DNA of 64,000 nt, taken from assembly GCA_947489325.1 (NCBI GenBank), contig CANLDA010000012.1:1-64000 (forward strand), read 5' to 3'. Shown in pieces: positions 1 to 8,229 of this stretch. The stretch's first letter is position 1; every line of letters starts with the position of its first letter. Source of the DNA: an uncultured Paracoccaceae bacterium. Lineage in GTDB: Bacteria > Pseudomonadota > Alphaproteobacteria > Rhodobacterales > Rhodobacteraceae. The notes beneath the pieces were generated by a model. It saw only the letters and a list, made by a program, of their open reading frames with translations, made no database searches and was not told the DNA's origin. Made by a program: the position numbers and the translations under genes.

Positions 1-9
1 AACAGCCAT
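1..9 (-). CDS. etfA: Electron transfer flavoprotein alpha subunit, first codons only (partial)
   Basis: The complement of bases 9 to 1 reads ATG GCT GTT (Met-Ala-Val). The ATG shares one base with the etfB stop codon (TAATG), the usual translational coupling of etfB and etfA. EtfA carries the FAD and pairs with EtfB to pass electrons from flavoprotein dehydrogenases to ETF-ubiquinone oxidoreductase. Only three codons lie in the window, so the call rests on position behind etfB. Confidence 0.55.
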
Positions 10-767
10 TATACAGCCCCCGCTTCTTTGAGTTTCTCTACCAGTTCGTCCACAGAACCCACGATGATACCCGCCGCACGTGCCGCTGGTTCCTTGGTTT
101 CCACGATCTCAAGACGCGGGGTGACGTCGACGCCATAATCGGCGGCGGTCTTCTCATCCAGCGGCTTTTTCTTGGCCTTCATGATGTTTGGCAGCGACGC
201 ATAGCGTGGCTCGTTCAGGCGCAAGTCAACGGTGATGATGGCAGGCATCTTCACGCTGATGGTTTGCAGGCCGCCGTCAACCTCGCGGGTAACTTTGGCG
301 GTGTCGCCCTCCACATCCAGACCGGATGCGAATGTGCCTTGCGACCAACCCAGCAGGGCCGACAGCATCTGACCAGTGGCGTTCATGTCGTTGTCGATCG
401 CCTGTTTGCCCGCCAGAACAATGCCTGGCTGCTCTTCTTCAACGATCTTCGCAAGGATCTTGGCAACCGCCAAAGGCTCGATGTCGGTGTGCACGTCATC
501 CGCCGCAATCACCAAAATCGCGCGATCCGCACCCATCGCAAGCGCCGTGCGCAGCGTTTCCTGGGATTGCTTCACACCGATCGAAACCGCAACAACCTCA
601 TCGGCCTTGCCTGCTTCTTTCAGACGGATCGCTTCTTCGACTGCGATCTCATCAAACGGGTTCATCGACATCTTTACATTCGCAAGATCAACTCCGCTCC
701 CATCCGCCTTAACACGGACTTTCACGTTATAGTCAATCACGCGCTTTACAGGCACGAGTACCTTCAT
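9..767 (-). CDS. etfB: Electron transfer flavoprotein beta subunit
   Basis: The 252-residue protein opens with [20 protein letters not shown] and contains [20 protein letters not shown] and [15 protein letters not shown], which are EtfB hallmarks including the AMP-binding region. Length is typical for the family. The ATG at 767 is preceded by GGGAGA. The soluble EtfAB dimer accepts electrons from acyl-CoA dehydrogenases and from TMADH, DMGDH and sarcosine-dehydrogenase type enzymes. Several such enzymes are encoded in this window, so this ETF is a plausible acceptor for them. That link is inference. Confidence 0.95.
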   Translation of the reverse strand: MKVLVPVKRVIDYNVKVRVKADGSGVDLANVKMSMNPFDEIAVEEAIRLKEAGKADEVVAVSIGVKQSQETLRTALAMGADRAILVIAADDVHTDIEPLAVAKILAKIVEEEQPGIVLAGKQAIDNDMNATGQMLSALLGWSQGTFASGLDVEGDTAKVTREVDGGLQTISVKMPAIITVDLRLNEPRYASLPNIMKAKKKPLDEKTAADYGVDVTPRLEIVETKEPAARAAGIIVGSVDELVEKLKEAGAV

Positions 768-923
768 AACATGGTCTCCCTAGTTTGGGTTAATTTGCTG
801 GTATGATTGGTGTCAAAGCGCAGCTCAGAGCCGACACAAGCGGGCAGAGCAGTCTTTGCATCAACCGATAACTGGCTTTTGAAAATTCGATCGCCCGATG
901 ACGCAGTAAGGATAAAGCTGTGG

Positions 924-2330
924 TTAAACATCAGTGTCCCCCTGTTTCAACATTGCTGCGGGCGAAAGAATGGCATCAAGGGCTTGTGCAGACAGACCCC
1001 CTTTTTCGGTGGCAACTTCGCGAATACTGCGCCCAGTTGCAAGAGCCTCTTTGGCGATACGTGCTGCGGCGTCATACCCGAGATGTGGGGCAAGGGCCGT
1101 GGCCAACACGAGGCTGTTGTCCAACAATGCAGCACAACGCGCCTCGTCGGCTTGAATGCCTGAGACACATTTTTCGGTCAGAACATTCACAGCGTTGGTC
1201 ATGATGTGCAGAGATTCCAGCAGATTGTATGCCACTGCTGGTTCCATCGCGTTCAATTGTAATTGCCCGGCTTCGGCGGCCATGGTCACCGTCAGGTCAT
1301 TCCCGATGACTTGATAACAGACCTGATTGACCACTTCGGGGATCACGGGGTTCACTTTGCCCGGCATGATGGAAGATCCGGCCTGAACCGCAGGCAGGAT
1401 GATTTCGCCAAATCCAGCACGTGGGCCAGAGGATAACAGTCGCAAATCATTGCAGATTTTTGAGAGCTTGACTGCAACACGTTTCAGAATGCCGGAAAAG
1501 GTTACGAACCCCCCCAGATCAGATGATGCCTCAATCAGGTTGCTTGCCTGTTTGACATCAAACCCCGACAGCTCTGCCAGATAACGCACGGCTTTGACGT
1601 CATAGCCGATTTCGGCGTTGACGCGGGTGCCAATGGCAGTGCCGCCCAAATTGATTTCCGTCAGCAGGCGGCCCACTTCGCCGATGCGATCAATATCTTC
1701 GTTGATGGTGACCGCAAAGGAGGCGAATTCCATTCCCAACGACATCGGCACGGCGTCTTGTAATTGGGTACGCCCAACCTTGGGGATGTCTGCGAAGGCC
1801 GTGGCGCGTTCATCAAAGGCCGCGCGCAATCCAGCCAATGCCTCGGCGAGGGGGGCTATTTTTGCCAGTACCGCCAGACGAATCGCCGTTGGATAGACGT
1901 CGTTGGTGGACTGGCCGTGATTCACATCGTCATTGGGATGTAGATGGGCGTAGTCCCCCGGCGCATGACCCAGTTTCTGTAATGCGAGATTGGCGATTAC
2001 TTCGTTGGCATTCATATTGGTTGAGGTGCCAGCACCACCTTGAATCATATCAACAACGAAATGATCATGATGCTGCCCGGCGATGATCTCGGCGCAAACG
2101 TCTATGATGGCTTGGGCCTTGTGGGCATCGATCGCATCCAGATCAGCATTCGCGCGTGCGGCAGCGCTTTTGACTTGCGCAAGGGCGATGACGAGACTGG
2201 GAAAATGTGCCAGTGGAACGCCGGTTATCGGAAAGTTTTGCCGGGCACGTTCGGTTTGAATGCCATGCAGGCAATCAACAGGTAAATTTATGGATCCGAT
2301 GGAATCCACTTCGGTTCGGAACGAAGTCAT
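924..2330 (-). CDS. aspA: Aspartate ammonia-lyase
   Basis: This 468-residue enzyme of the aspartase/fumarase superfamily interconverts L-aspartate with fumarate plus ammonia. The GSSIMPGKVNPV signature loop with its catalytic serine, the GGAGTSTNMNANEV segment and HPNDDVNHGQSTND are all present. The open frame extends to 2516, but the ATG at 2330 has GGAAG 11 bases upstream and gives the usual N-terminus (FRTEVDSIGS...). The 62-residue extension has no family match that I recognise. Class II fumarase is the alternative. The Asn/Thr-rich segments and the start fit AspA better. Confidence 0.85.
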   Translation of the reverse strand: MTSFRTEVDSIGSINLPVDCLHGIQTERARQNFPITGVPLAHFPSLVIALAQVKSAAARANADLDAIDAHKAQAIIDVCAEIIAGQHHDHFVVDMIQGGAGTSTNMNANEVIANLALQKLGHAPGDYAHLHPNDDVNHGQSTNDVYPTAIRLAVLAKIAPLAEALAGLRAAFDERATAFADIPKVGRTQLQDAVPMSLGMEFASFAVTINEDIDRIGEVGRLLTEINLGGTAIGTRVNAEIGYDVKAVRYLAELSGFDVKQASNLIEASSDLGGFVTFSGILKRVAVKLSKICNDLRLLSSGPRAGFGEIILPAVQAGSSIMPGKVNPVIPEVVNQVCYQVIGNDLTVTMAAEAGQLQLNAMEPAVAYNLLESLHIMTNAVNVLTEKCVSGIQADEARCAALLDNSLVLATALAPHLGYDAAARIAKEALATGRSIREVATEKGGLSAQALDAILSPAAMLKQGDTDV

Positions 2331-2998
2331 TGGTGTCGCGCTTCCAATAGTTGTTTCGCATGGAAATAGGTCATGCAGGCAAAGGCCGAAAGACTTGGTT
2401 TCCATCGCATTGATTAGGCAAGGGCGAACCAGTGGTGCAGAATTCTGAATTTGCTTCTGAGAATGCTGGTGGCTACCCTGTGAGAAGGGAAGATTTCTGT
2501 GCGTTTGCCTGCCCAAGGTGGACGCATCAGTGATCGGTGGAAATATTGCGGGTTTTCCGAATCTGTCTGACGTTGAGAGTCAGCCGGACAACGAATCGCT
2601 CGTTTGAGACAATTTAATTTTTGGATGTTCGTTTTCGTCACATCCAGAAATTAAAATATTACTATTTGGCTGAGTCGGCCGTGCTTGCTGGTGCAAGGGC
2701 GGCGCGGGTTGATCAAGTCGAAAGGCGGGTGCTGAGCCCGCTGTAGGGAGTAAAGGGAAAGCCCATGAGGATGCCTGCATCCAAGGGTTTAACCTTTTGA
2801 TAAATTGGGAGAATGGGAGAGGTCCGGCGAGCAAATAAGATCGCTTTGACCTTATAGCGCGAATTGTGAAGGCTGCCGTTTTTTCGTGAAACGTGTTGGC
2901 CTGACATAAACATGGTATCTCTATTAGCGGTATATGGCGCCGCTTTTGGAGCCATGTTAGGTTTTAGCTAACAACTGATGAGGAACTCAATTCTTAAG
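2331..2998. other. Gene-free stretch between aspA and the first importer operon
   Basis: About 670 bases separate the divergent aspA and ABC importer genes. The reading frames here are short and have no recognisable protein features or good ribosome sites. The stretch must hold the promoters of both units. I see no structured RNA or repeat other than the palindrome at 2999-3016. Confidence 0.5.
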
Positions 2999-3016
2999 GA
3001 AACACACGTGTGTTTC
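2999..3016. promoter_or_regulatory. 18-bp perfect palindrome just before the importer start codon
   Basis: GAAACACACGTGTGTTTC is an uninterrupted 18-base palindrome ending one base before the ATG at 3018. The AAGGA at 2996-3000 would be the ribosome site but sits unusually far (17 bases) from that ATG, with the palindrome between. It could be an operator, or an RNA hairpin that brings the ribosome site closer. The regulator is unknown. Confidence 0.5.
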
Positions 3017-3017
3017 T

Positions 3018-4148
3018 ATGGTTGAGGAAACGTCTGCGACAGGATGGGAGACGCAATTGTCGAAAAATGAACAAATCGCAATTGACGTGCGGGATGCGGT
3101 GAAGCGCTATGGTGACTTCACGGCTTTGAAAACAATCTCGCTGTCAATCAAAGATAACGAATTCTTTACGCTGCTTGGACCTTCTGGCTGCGGTAAGACC
3201 ACATTGCTGCGGATGATCGCGGGTTTTGAAGATGTGACCGAGGGTGGCATCTTTCTTTATGGCGACGAGATCGAAAATCTGCCGCCGTATCAGCGTCCGG
3301 TAAACACTGTATTCCAGAACTATGCGCTATTCCCGCATATGACTATTCTGGACAATGTGGCCTTTGGCCTTGAAATGCGTGGCGCAAACAAATCTGACGC
3401 ACGCAAAAAGGCTGGTGAGATGCTGGAGCTGGTTCAACTCAGCCAATTCTCGGCGCGTAAGCCAAGCCAATTGTCGGGTGGTCAGCAACAACGTGTTGCT
3501 CTGGCCCGTGCTCTTGCCCCACAGCCAAAAGTGCTGTTGCTGGACGAGCCGCTTTCCGCGCTCGACCTGAAACTGCGTAAGGCAATGCAGCTGGAACTTA
3601 AGCACCTGCAGCGTGAAACGGGGATTACTTTTATCTTCGTGACCCACGATCAGGAAGAAGCCCTGACAATGTCTGACCGTATCGCGGTTATGTCCGCAGG
3701 CGAGTTGCAGCAATTGGGTAGCCCCAACGATATCTATGAACGTCCGCGCAACATGTTCGTGGCTGACTTCATCGGCGAAACCAACCTGTTGGAAGTGTCC
3801 GTTGATAAAGTCGAAAACGGTCGCGCGATCTGTCATCTGGGTGGTGGGCATGAATTGACCTGTAACGCAGTAGACGAAGTTGGCGTTGGCTCCAAAGTGC
3901 ACTTGTCGATCCGTCCTGAACGTCTGTTCATGTCAGAAGAGCCTGCCGAAGGTGAAAGCCTGAAGGCAAAAGTGCGTGAAAACATCTTTGTGGGCACTGA
4001 CATCACCACGATCCTTGATCTGGCAGATGGTCCTGAATTCATTGTTCGGACGTCCAATTCTGATCGCGGCAACAAGCGTATCTTTGAGCCGGGCACCGAT
4101 ATGTATGTTAACATGGAGGTGGGGGCAGCACGCCTCTTGGTAGACTGA
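3018..4148 (+). CDS. Polyamine-type ABC importer, ATP-binding protein (PotA-like)
   Basis: The 376-residue protein has Walker A GPSGCGKT (about 54-61), signature LSGGQQQR, Walker B VLLLDEP, the switch histidine in VTHDQEEAL, and a C-terminal TOBE-like domain. The motif order and DEIENLPPYQRPVNTVFQNYA are typical of PotA/PotG (spermidine/putrescine) importers. It is the first gene of a four-gene operon, and its stop overlaps the next start (TGATG). The ATG at 3018 is the first Met. A TTG at 3057 with GGGAG upstream is a possible alternative start. True substrate unknown. Confidence 0.9.
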   Translation: MVEETSATGWETQLSKNEQIAIDVRDAVKRYGDFTALKTISLSIKDNEFFTLLGPSGCGKTTLLRMIAGFEDVTEGGIFLYGDEIENLPPYQRPVNTVFQNYALFPHMTILDNVAFGLEMRGANKSDARKKAGEMLELVQLSQFSARKPSQLSGGQQQRVALARALAPQPKVLLLDEPLSALDLKLRKAMQLELKHLQRETGITFIFVTHDQEEALTMSDRIAVMSAGELQQLGSPNDIYERPRNMFVADFIGETNLLEVSVDKVENGRAICHLGGGHELTCNAVDEVGVGSKVHLSIRPERLFMSEEPAEGESLKAKVRENIFVGTDITTILDLADGPEFIVRTSNSDRGNKRIFEPGTDMYVNMEVGAARLLVD

Positions 4149-5077
4149 TGGCAGCAGGTGCAGCAAGCGGCGGCAGCGCAGTAACCGATACATATAAAGA
4201 TGCACGCACATGGCTTTTGCTACCTGCGTGGCTGACCTTGACCATTTTGGTCGCGGCACCCGTGTTCATGATGTTGATCTATTCCTTCCTGACCAAGGAA
4301 TTCCGCGGTGGGGTTATCTGGGAATTCAGCCTTGCGGCCTATGATCAGTTCTTCTTTGATCGTGGTTTGTTTGGCGATGACCCGGCCAAGATCGAATGGA
4401 CCTATATCCTGATCTTCTGGCGGTCAATCTGGCAGGCAGGTGCGGCAACAATCCTGAGCCTCGTGATTGGGTTTCCAACGGCGTATTTTATTGCGACTCG
4501 TCCAGAAAAATCGCGTCCTTTGTGGGTGTTCCTGATCACCATTCCATATTGGGTGAACCTGCTGATCCGGACGGTTTCGATGAAATTCCTTCTGCGTGAC
4601 CAAGGTCCGTTGAATGATTTTCTGATCAACATTGGCCTGATCGACAGCCCCATTCACATTGTGAATACCAACTTTGCGGTGCAACTGGGTTTGTTTTATT
4701 CCTATCTGCCTTTCATGGTGTTGCCGATCTATGCGGCTGTAGAACGCTATAACTTCTCGCTCTCCGAAGCGGCGGCGGATCTTTATGCCACCAAAGCCAC
4801 GACATTGCGGCGCATTCTGTTGCCAGCGGTGAAACCGGGCGTGATCGCAGGTTGTATTCTGGTGTTTGTTCCGTCGATGGGGTCCTTCCTTGCACCTGAT
4901 CTTCTGGGTGGTGCGAAGAACTTTATGATCGGCTCTTTGATCGAAGAACAGTTCAAAGGCAACGCAGGCAACTGGCCCTTTGGGGCGGCGGCGTCGATGA
5001 TCCTGATGTCAATGGTTCTGGTCCTCTTGATGTTCTACGCACGTCAACAGGCGAAGTCTGAGAAAGCGGAAGGATAA
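4148..5077 (+). CDS. Polyamine-type ABC importer, inner-membrane permease 1 (PotB/PotH-like)
   Basis: The 309-residue protein has about six hydrophobic spans and the EAA coupling loop [26 protein letters not shown]. It starts with a hydrophobic span near residues 20-40 and has the long first periplasmic loop typical of PotB/PotH. Its ATG overlaps the stop of the ATPase gene and the second permease follows after 4 bases, so the proteins are made together as one transporter. Confidence 0.9.
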   Translation: MAAGAASGGSAVTDTYKDARTWLLLPAWLTLTILVAAPVFMMLIYSFLTKEFRGGVIWEFSLAAYDQFFFDRGLFGDDPAKIEWTYILIFWRSIWQAGAATILSLVIGFPTAYFIATRPEKSRPLWVFLITIPYWVNLLIRTVSMKFLLRDQGPLNDFLINIGLIDSPIHIVNTNFAVQLGLFYSYLPFMVLPIYAAVERYNFSLSEAAADLYATKATTLRRILLPAVKPGVIAGCILVFVPSMGSFLAPDLLGGAKNFMIGSLIEEQFKGNAGNWPFGAAASMILMSMVLVLLMFYARQQAKSEKAEG

Positions 5078-5081
5078 GAAT

Positions 5082-5900
5082 ATGGCGACCGCAAAATCTG
5101 CAAAATTCGACATCAAGGCGTATCGTGGCTTTAAGGCCATCACCCTGCTGTGCTTGTTCGTGCTCTATGCGCCATTGATCGTTGTCACGATCTATAGCTT
5201 CAACGCATCGGCGTCCCTGACCAATTGGGAAGGTGTCTCTTTCCGCTGGTATGTGGATGTGTTCACCGGCCCTGAAAGCGGCAAGTTCAAAACCGCAGCG
5301 TTGAACAGTTTTATCATCGCGATTGCAGCGGCAACCATGGCGACAACACTCGCCACATTGGCGGCCACTGGGATGGTACGGGGCGGCAAGTTCAAACTGC
5401 GTTCGGCGTCGTTTGGCCTGATCAGCCTGCCTTTGATGGTGCCTGAAATCGTGACTGCTGTTGCAACCTTGATCTTCTTTAATGCGATCGGGTTTGACCG
5501 GGGTATTATGACTATCTTGCTGGCACATACCGCGTTTTGTGTTCCTTTTGCCTACTTGCCAATCGCGGCACGGATGCAAGGGATCGAGGACAGCTATGAG
5601 CAAGCTGCGATGGACCTGTACGCCAACAAACGTCAGGCGTTCACCAAGATCTTGATGCCTCTGATGATGCCGGGCATCATCTCTGGCTTCATCCTTGCCT
5701 TTATCGTGTCGTTGGATGATTTCATCATCACCAACTTCGTTAAAGGTGCGGGCGTTGAAACCCTGCCCACAGCGATCTTTGGATCGGTGAAGCAAGGGAT
5801 CAAACCCAATATCATGGCGATCTCAACAATGTTGCTGGGACTCTCAGTTGTCATGGTCACGATCAGCTACTTCGTCAGTAAAGCTGACAATACTAAATAA
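5082..5900 (+). CDS. Polyamine-type ABC importer, inner-membrane permease 2 (PotC/PotI-like)
   Basis: The 272-residue permease has six predicted spans. The EAA loop reads [20 protein letters not shown], followed by the PotC/PotI-type [16 protein letters not shown] segment. AAGGATAAGA precedes the ATG. It forms the membrane channel with the preceding permease. Confidence 0.9.
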   Translation: MATAKSAKFDIKAYRGFKAITLLCLFVLYAPLIVVTIYSFNASASLTNWEGVSFRWYVDVFTGPESGKFKTAALNSFIIAIAAATMATTLATLAATGMVRGGKFKLRSASFGLISLPLMVPEIVTAVATLIFFNAIGFDRGIMTILLAHTAFCVPFAYLPIAARMQGIEDSYEQAAMDLYANKRQAFTKILMPLMMPGIISGFILAFIVSLDDFIITNFVKGAGVETLPTAIFGSVKQGIKPNIMAISTMLLGLSVVMVTISYFVSKADNTK

Positions 5901-5919
5901 CCAACAGATGGAGAAAAAG

Positions 5920-6957
5920 ATGAAAAATCTGATGAAAACAAGCGTTGCGGCGCTTGCTCTGACAGTCGGCGCAAACGCTGCTGCTGCCGAAGGCAACCTG
6001 GTTCTGTACCATTGGTTTGAGTACATGCCTCAGGAAGTTCTGGACAAGTTCACTGCTGAAACCGGCATTGAAGTGACCATGGACACCTATGACTCTAACG
6101 AAGCCATGTTGGCATCGTTGAAAGCGGGCGCAATCGGCACATATGACTTGGCCGTTCCTTCCGATTACATGGTGTCAATCATGGGTAGCGAAGGCATGCT
6201 GGACACCATCGCGGATGGTGAGTTGCACAACAAAGGCAACATCGCGCCAGAATGGGTCGACGTAAGCTTTGACCCCGGTCGTCAGTCTTCGATTCCTTAC
6301 CAGTGGGGTTCGACCTCTTTCTCGGTGAACCGTGACGTGTATGCTGGTGAGATTCAAACCACCGACATTCTGTTCAACCCACCAGCCGAGCTGCAAGGCC
6401 GCATCAATATGCTGGACAGCCAAGGCGACGTAACTGCGCTGGCATCGCTGCACTTGGGTATTCCACAGTGTTCATCTGATCGTGAGCAGCTGAAAGCGCT
6501 GAACGATCTGCTGCAAGGTGCAAAAGCGCACTGGGCATCGTTCAACTCTGACACAGCCAAAGAAGTTCTGGTTTCCGGCGACGCGGCTGCGGGCATGATC
6601 TATGACGGCTTTAACTCTAAGGCACGTGAAGAAGGCGCCAATGTCGAATATGCGTTCCCAACACAGGGTTATATCGCATGGATGGACAACGTTGTGCTGC
6701 TGAAAGATGCGCCTAACCGTGACAGCGCGCTGAAATTCATGGACTTCCTGCTGGAGCCAGAAAACATCGCCGCTATCACCAACTATGCCGCCTATAACGC
6801 AGGTGTAACCGGTGTCAGCGAATTCCTGGACCCTGCATTGGCGGCACAGCCAGAGAAAAACCCACATGCAGACGCTGGTAACGGCGTATTCATTCAGGTT
6901 TGTGACGAAGCAACTCAGGCGGTCTATGACCAAATCTGGACCAACCTGAAAAAATAA
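5920..6957 (+). CDS. Periplasmic polyamine-type substrate-binding protein (PotD/PotF-like)
   Basis: The 345-residue protein begins with a Sec signal peptide (MKNLMKTSVAALALTVGANAAAA). The mature part starts LVLYHWFEYMPQEVLDKF, as in PotD. The binding-pocket Trp of the NW/HW-x-EY motif and the WMD segment (Asp that contacts an amine nitrogen in PotD) are kept. The PotD second-domain Trp is Tyr here (IYDG), so the ligand may not be spermidine. The frame runs back to 5848, but ATG 5920 has GGAG upstream and starts the signal peptide. Last gene before a strong terminator. Confidence 0.9.
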   Translation: MKNLMKTSVAALALTVGANAAAAEGNLVLYHWFEYMPQEVLDKFTAETGIEVTMDTYDSNEAMLASLKAGAIGTYDLAVPSDYMVSIMGSEGMLDTIADGELHNKGNIAPEWVDVSFDPGRQSSIPYQWGSTSFSVNRDVYAGEIQTTDILFNPPAELQGRINMLDSQGDVTALASLHLGIPQCSSDREQLKALNDLLQGAKAHWASFNSDTAKEVLVSGDAAAGMIYDGFNSKAREEGANVEYAFPTQGYIAWMDNVVLLKDAPNRDSALKFMDFLLEPENIAAITNYAAYNAGVTGVSEFLDPALAAQPEKNPHADAGNGVFIQVCDEATQAVYDQIWTNLKK

Positions 6958-6984
6958 TCTTCCCCGTCCTTTCAGGACTACCTT

Positions 6985-7018
6985 CCCCAGATGACCTGTG
7001 TCATCTGGGGTTTTTTTT
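6985..7018 (+). terminator. Strong rho-independent terminator after importer operon 1
   Basis: An 11-bp perfect stem (CCCCAGATGAC at 6985-6995 with GTCATCTGGGG at 7000-7010) has a 4-base loop and is followed by eight T. It sits 28 bases after the binding-protein stop. Confidence 0.93.
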
Positions 7019-7034
7019 ATGTCTGATGCCTGCC

Positions 7035-8114
7035 CTAGTGTGATGGCGCGCCAATGTGATTGAGCAACAGCAAAAATAATTCGCGCTCGGTTGTGATGTC
7101 CAGCTTGCGGTAAATGCGTTTGCGATGGTTTTTTACCGTGCCAAGGGCGATGCCCAATTTGTCGGCAATCGTGGTGGATGGAAATCCACGTAAAACAAGA
7201 TTGCAGATCGAAATTTCCCGGTCGGTCAGATGGTCAGCGAACAGCTGGTCCAGAACCTCTGAAAACACCAAGGACGGCGAAGCCAAGGGGCGTTGCACAA
7301 CAAAAGTAATGCGCCCGTTAGGGGCAGGCGAAAAATCTTCACCCAGTTGTTCGGATAAGACGTGGGCATGTCCCAGCATCACTGGCGTGCCGCTTTCAGA
7401 TTGACGTGCCGTTTGTACCGCATCTGACAGGGCGACATTTTGCCCGACGACCTGTTGCCAATTGCGGCTGGTGAAGGTCTGACGCCCGTTGCTGTCGTCA
7501 ATAACAAACACATCTGTATCTGGAAAACCGGCGTCCGCCCCCTGATTTTCACCCATGGCGTTCAGGATCAGGCGTTGATTAAGACGATGTAGCGCATAGA
7601 TGGTGGCAAAGTTGGCGCGAAGGCTTTCCAATTCGCGGTCCCGAAAGGGGGTGCCGCGCAAGAAAAAATAATTGTCCACAGCGCCGCCGATCTTGGGGCA
7701 CAGCAGGGCAACTTCATCCGCCATTCTTGTCGTGGGTTGAAATCTGAGAATGTAATCCTTGGCATTCTCACCAACGCGGCCATTTGATTGGCCCAGTTGG
7801 GCAAGATCAATCACCCCGGATTGACCGGTTTCGCGCCACAGGCGAAAGAAGGGATCAAACCGATACGTGCCGGCAAGATAGATATCCATTTCCCTTTCAG
7901 GGACATGATCGCGCACAAGGTAATGCGGAATGGCATACCGGGAATATTGCATGATGCCACTGCTCTCGGCCCCAAGAAAATTAGCGATGGTCGCCAGCAG
8001 TGTTTTTTGAAACCGCGCAGTACCACAAGCCGTCACTGCGGCGGATAAATCCAACGGTGCCAGCTGCGTGAATGTGGTGCCTTGATCTGTCATTTGATGT
8101 CGCGTTGTCCCCAT
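7035..8114 (-). CDS. LuxR-family transcriptional regulator
   Basis: The 359-residue protein carries a C-terminal LuxR/GerE helix-turn-helix (LTDREISICNLVLRGF followed by STTIADKLGIALGTVKNH, about 290-350). The N-terminal 250 residues lack an obvious autoinducer or receiver signature and look like a generic sensor region. It is divergent from the TMADH-like gene at 8230 and next to importer operon 1, so it probably controls one or both. Start may be 8114 or the in-frame ATG at 8093. Confidence 0.8.
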   Translation of the reverse strand: MGTTRHQMTDQGTTFTQLAPLDLSAAVTACGTARFQKTLLATIANFLGAESSGIMQYSRYAIPHYLVRDHVPEREMDIYLAGTYRFDPFFRLWRETGQSGVIDLAQLGQSNGRVGENAKDYILRFQPTTRMADEVALLCPKIGGAVDNYFFLRGTPFRDRELESLRANFATIYALHRLNQRLILNAMGENQGADAGFPDTDVFVIDDSNGRQTFTSRNWQQVVGQNVALSDAVQTARQSESGTPVMLGHAHVLSEQLGEDFSPAPNGRITFVVQRPLASPSLVFSEVLDQLFADHLTDREISICNLVLRGFPSTTIADKLGIALGTVKNHRKRIYRKLDITTERELFLLLLNHIGAPSH

Positions 8115-8229
8115 AGGGACACTTTGCCCCTGTTTCTGCTAGGATACAATTGTGAGGATCATAATTGCGTTCTCATCCGGCTCCAAGGTCGGGTTTGTAG
8201 AACGATACCAAAAGCCAGGGAGCCCCAGC

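Noticed and set aside
2713-2955. Minus-strand frames in the aspA-importer gap
   Set aside because: Low-complexity translations without family features or good ribosome sites; the region is better read as promoter DNA.
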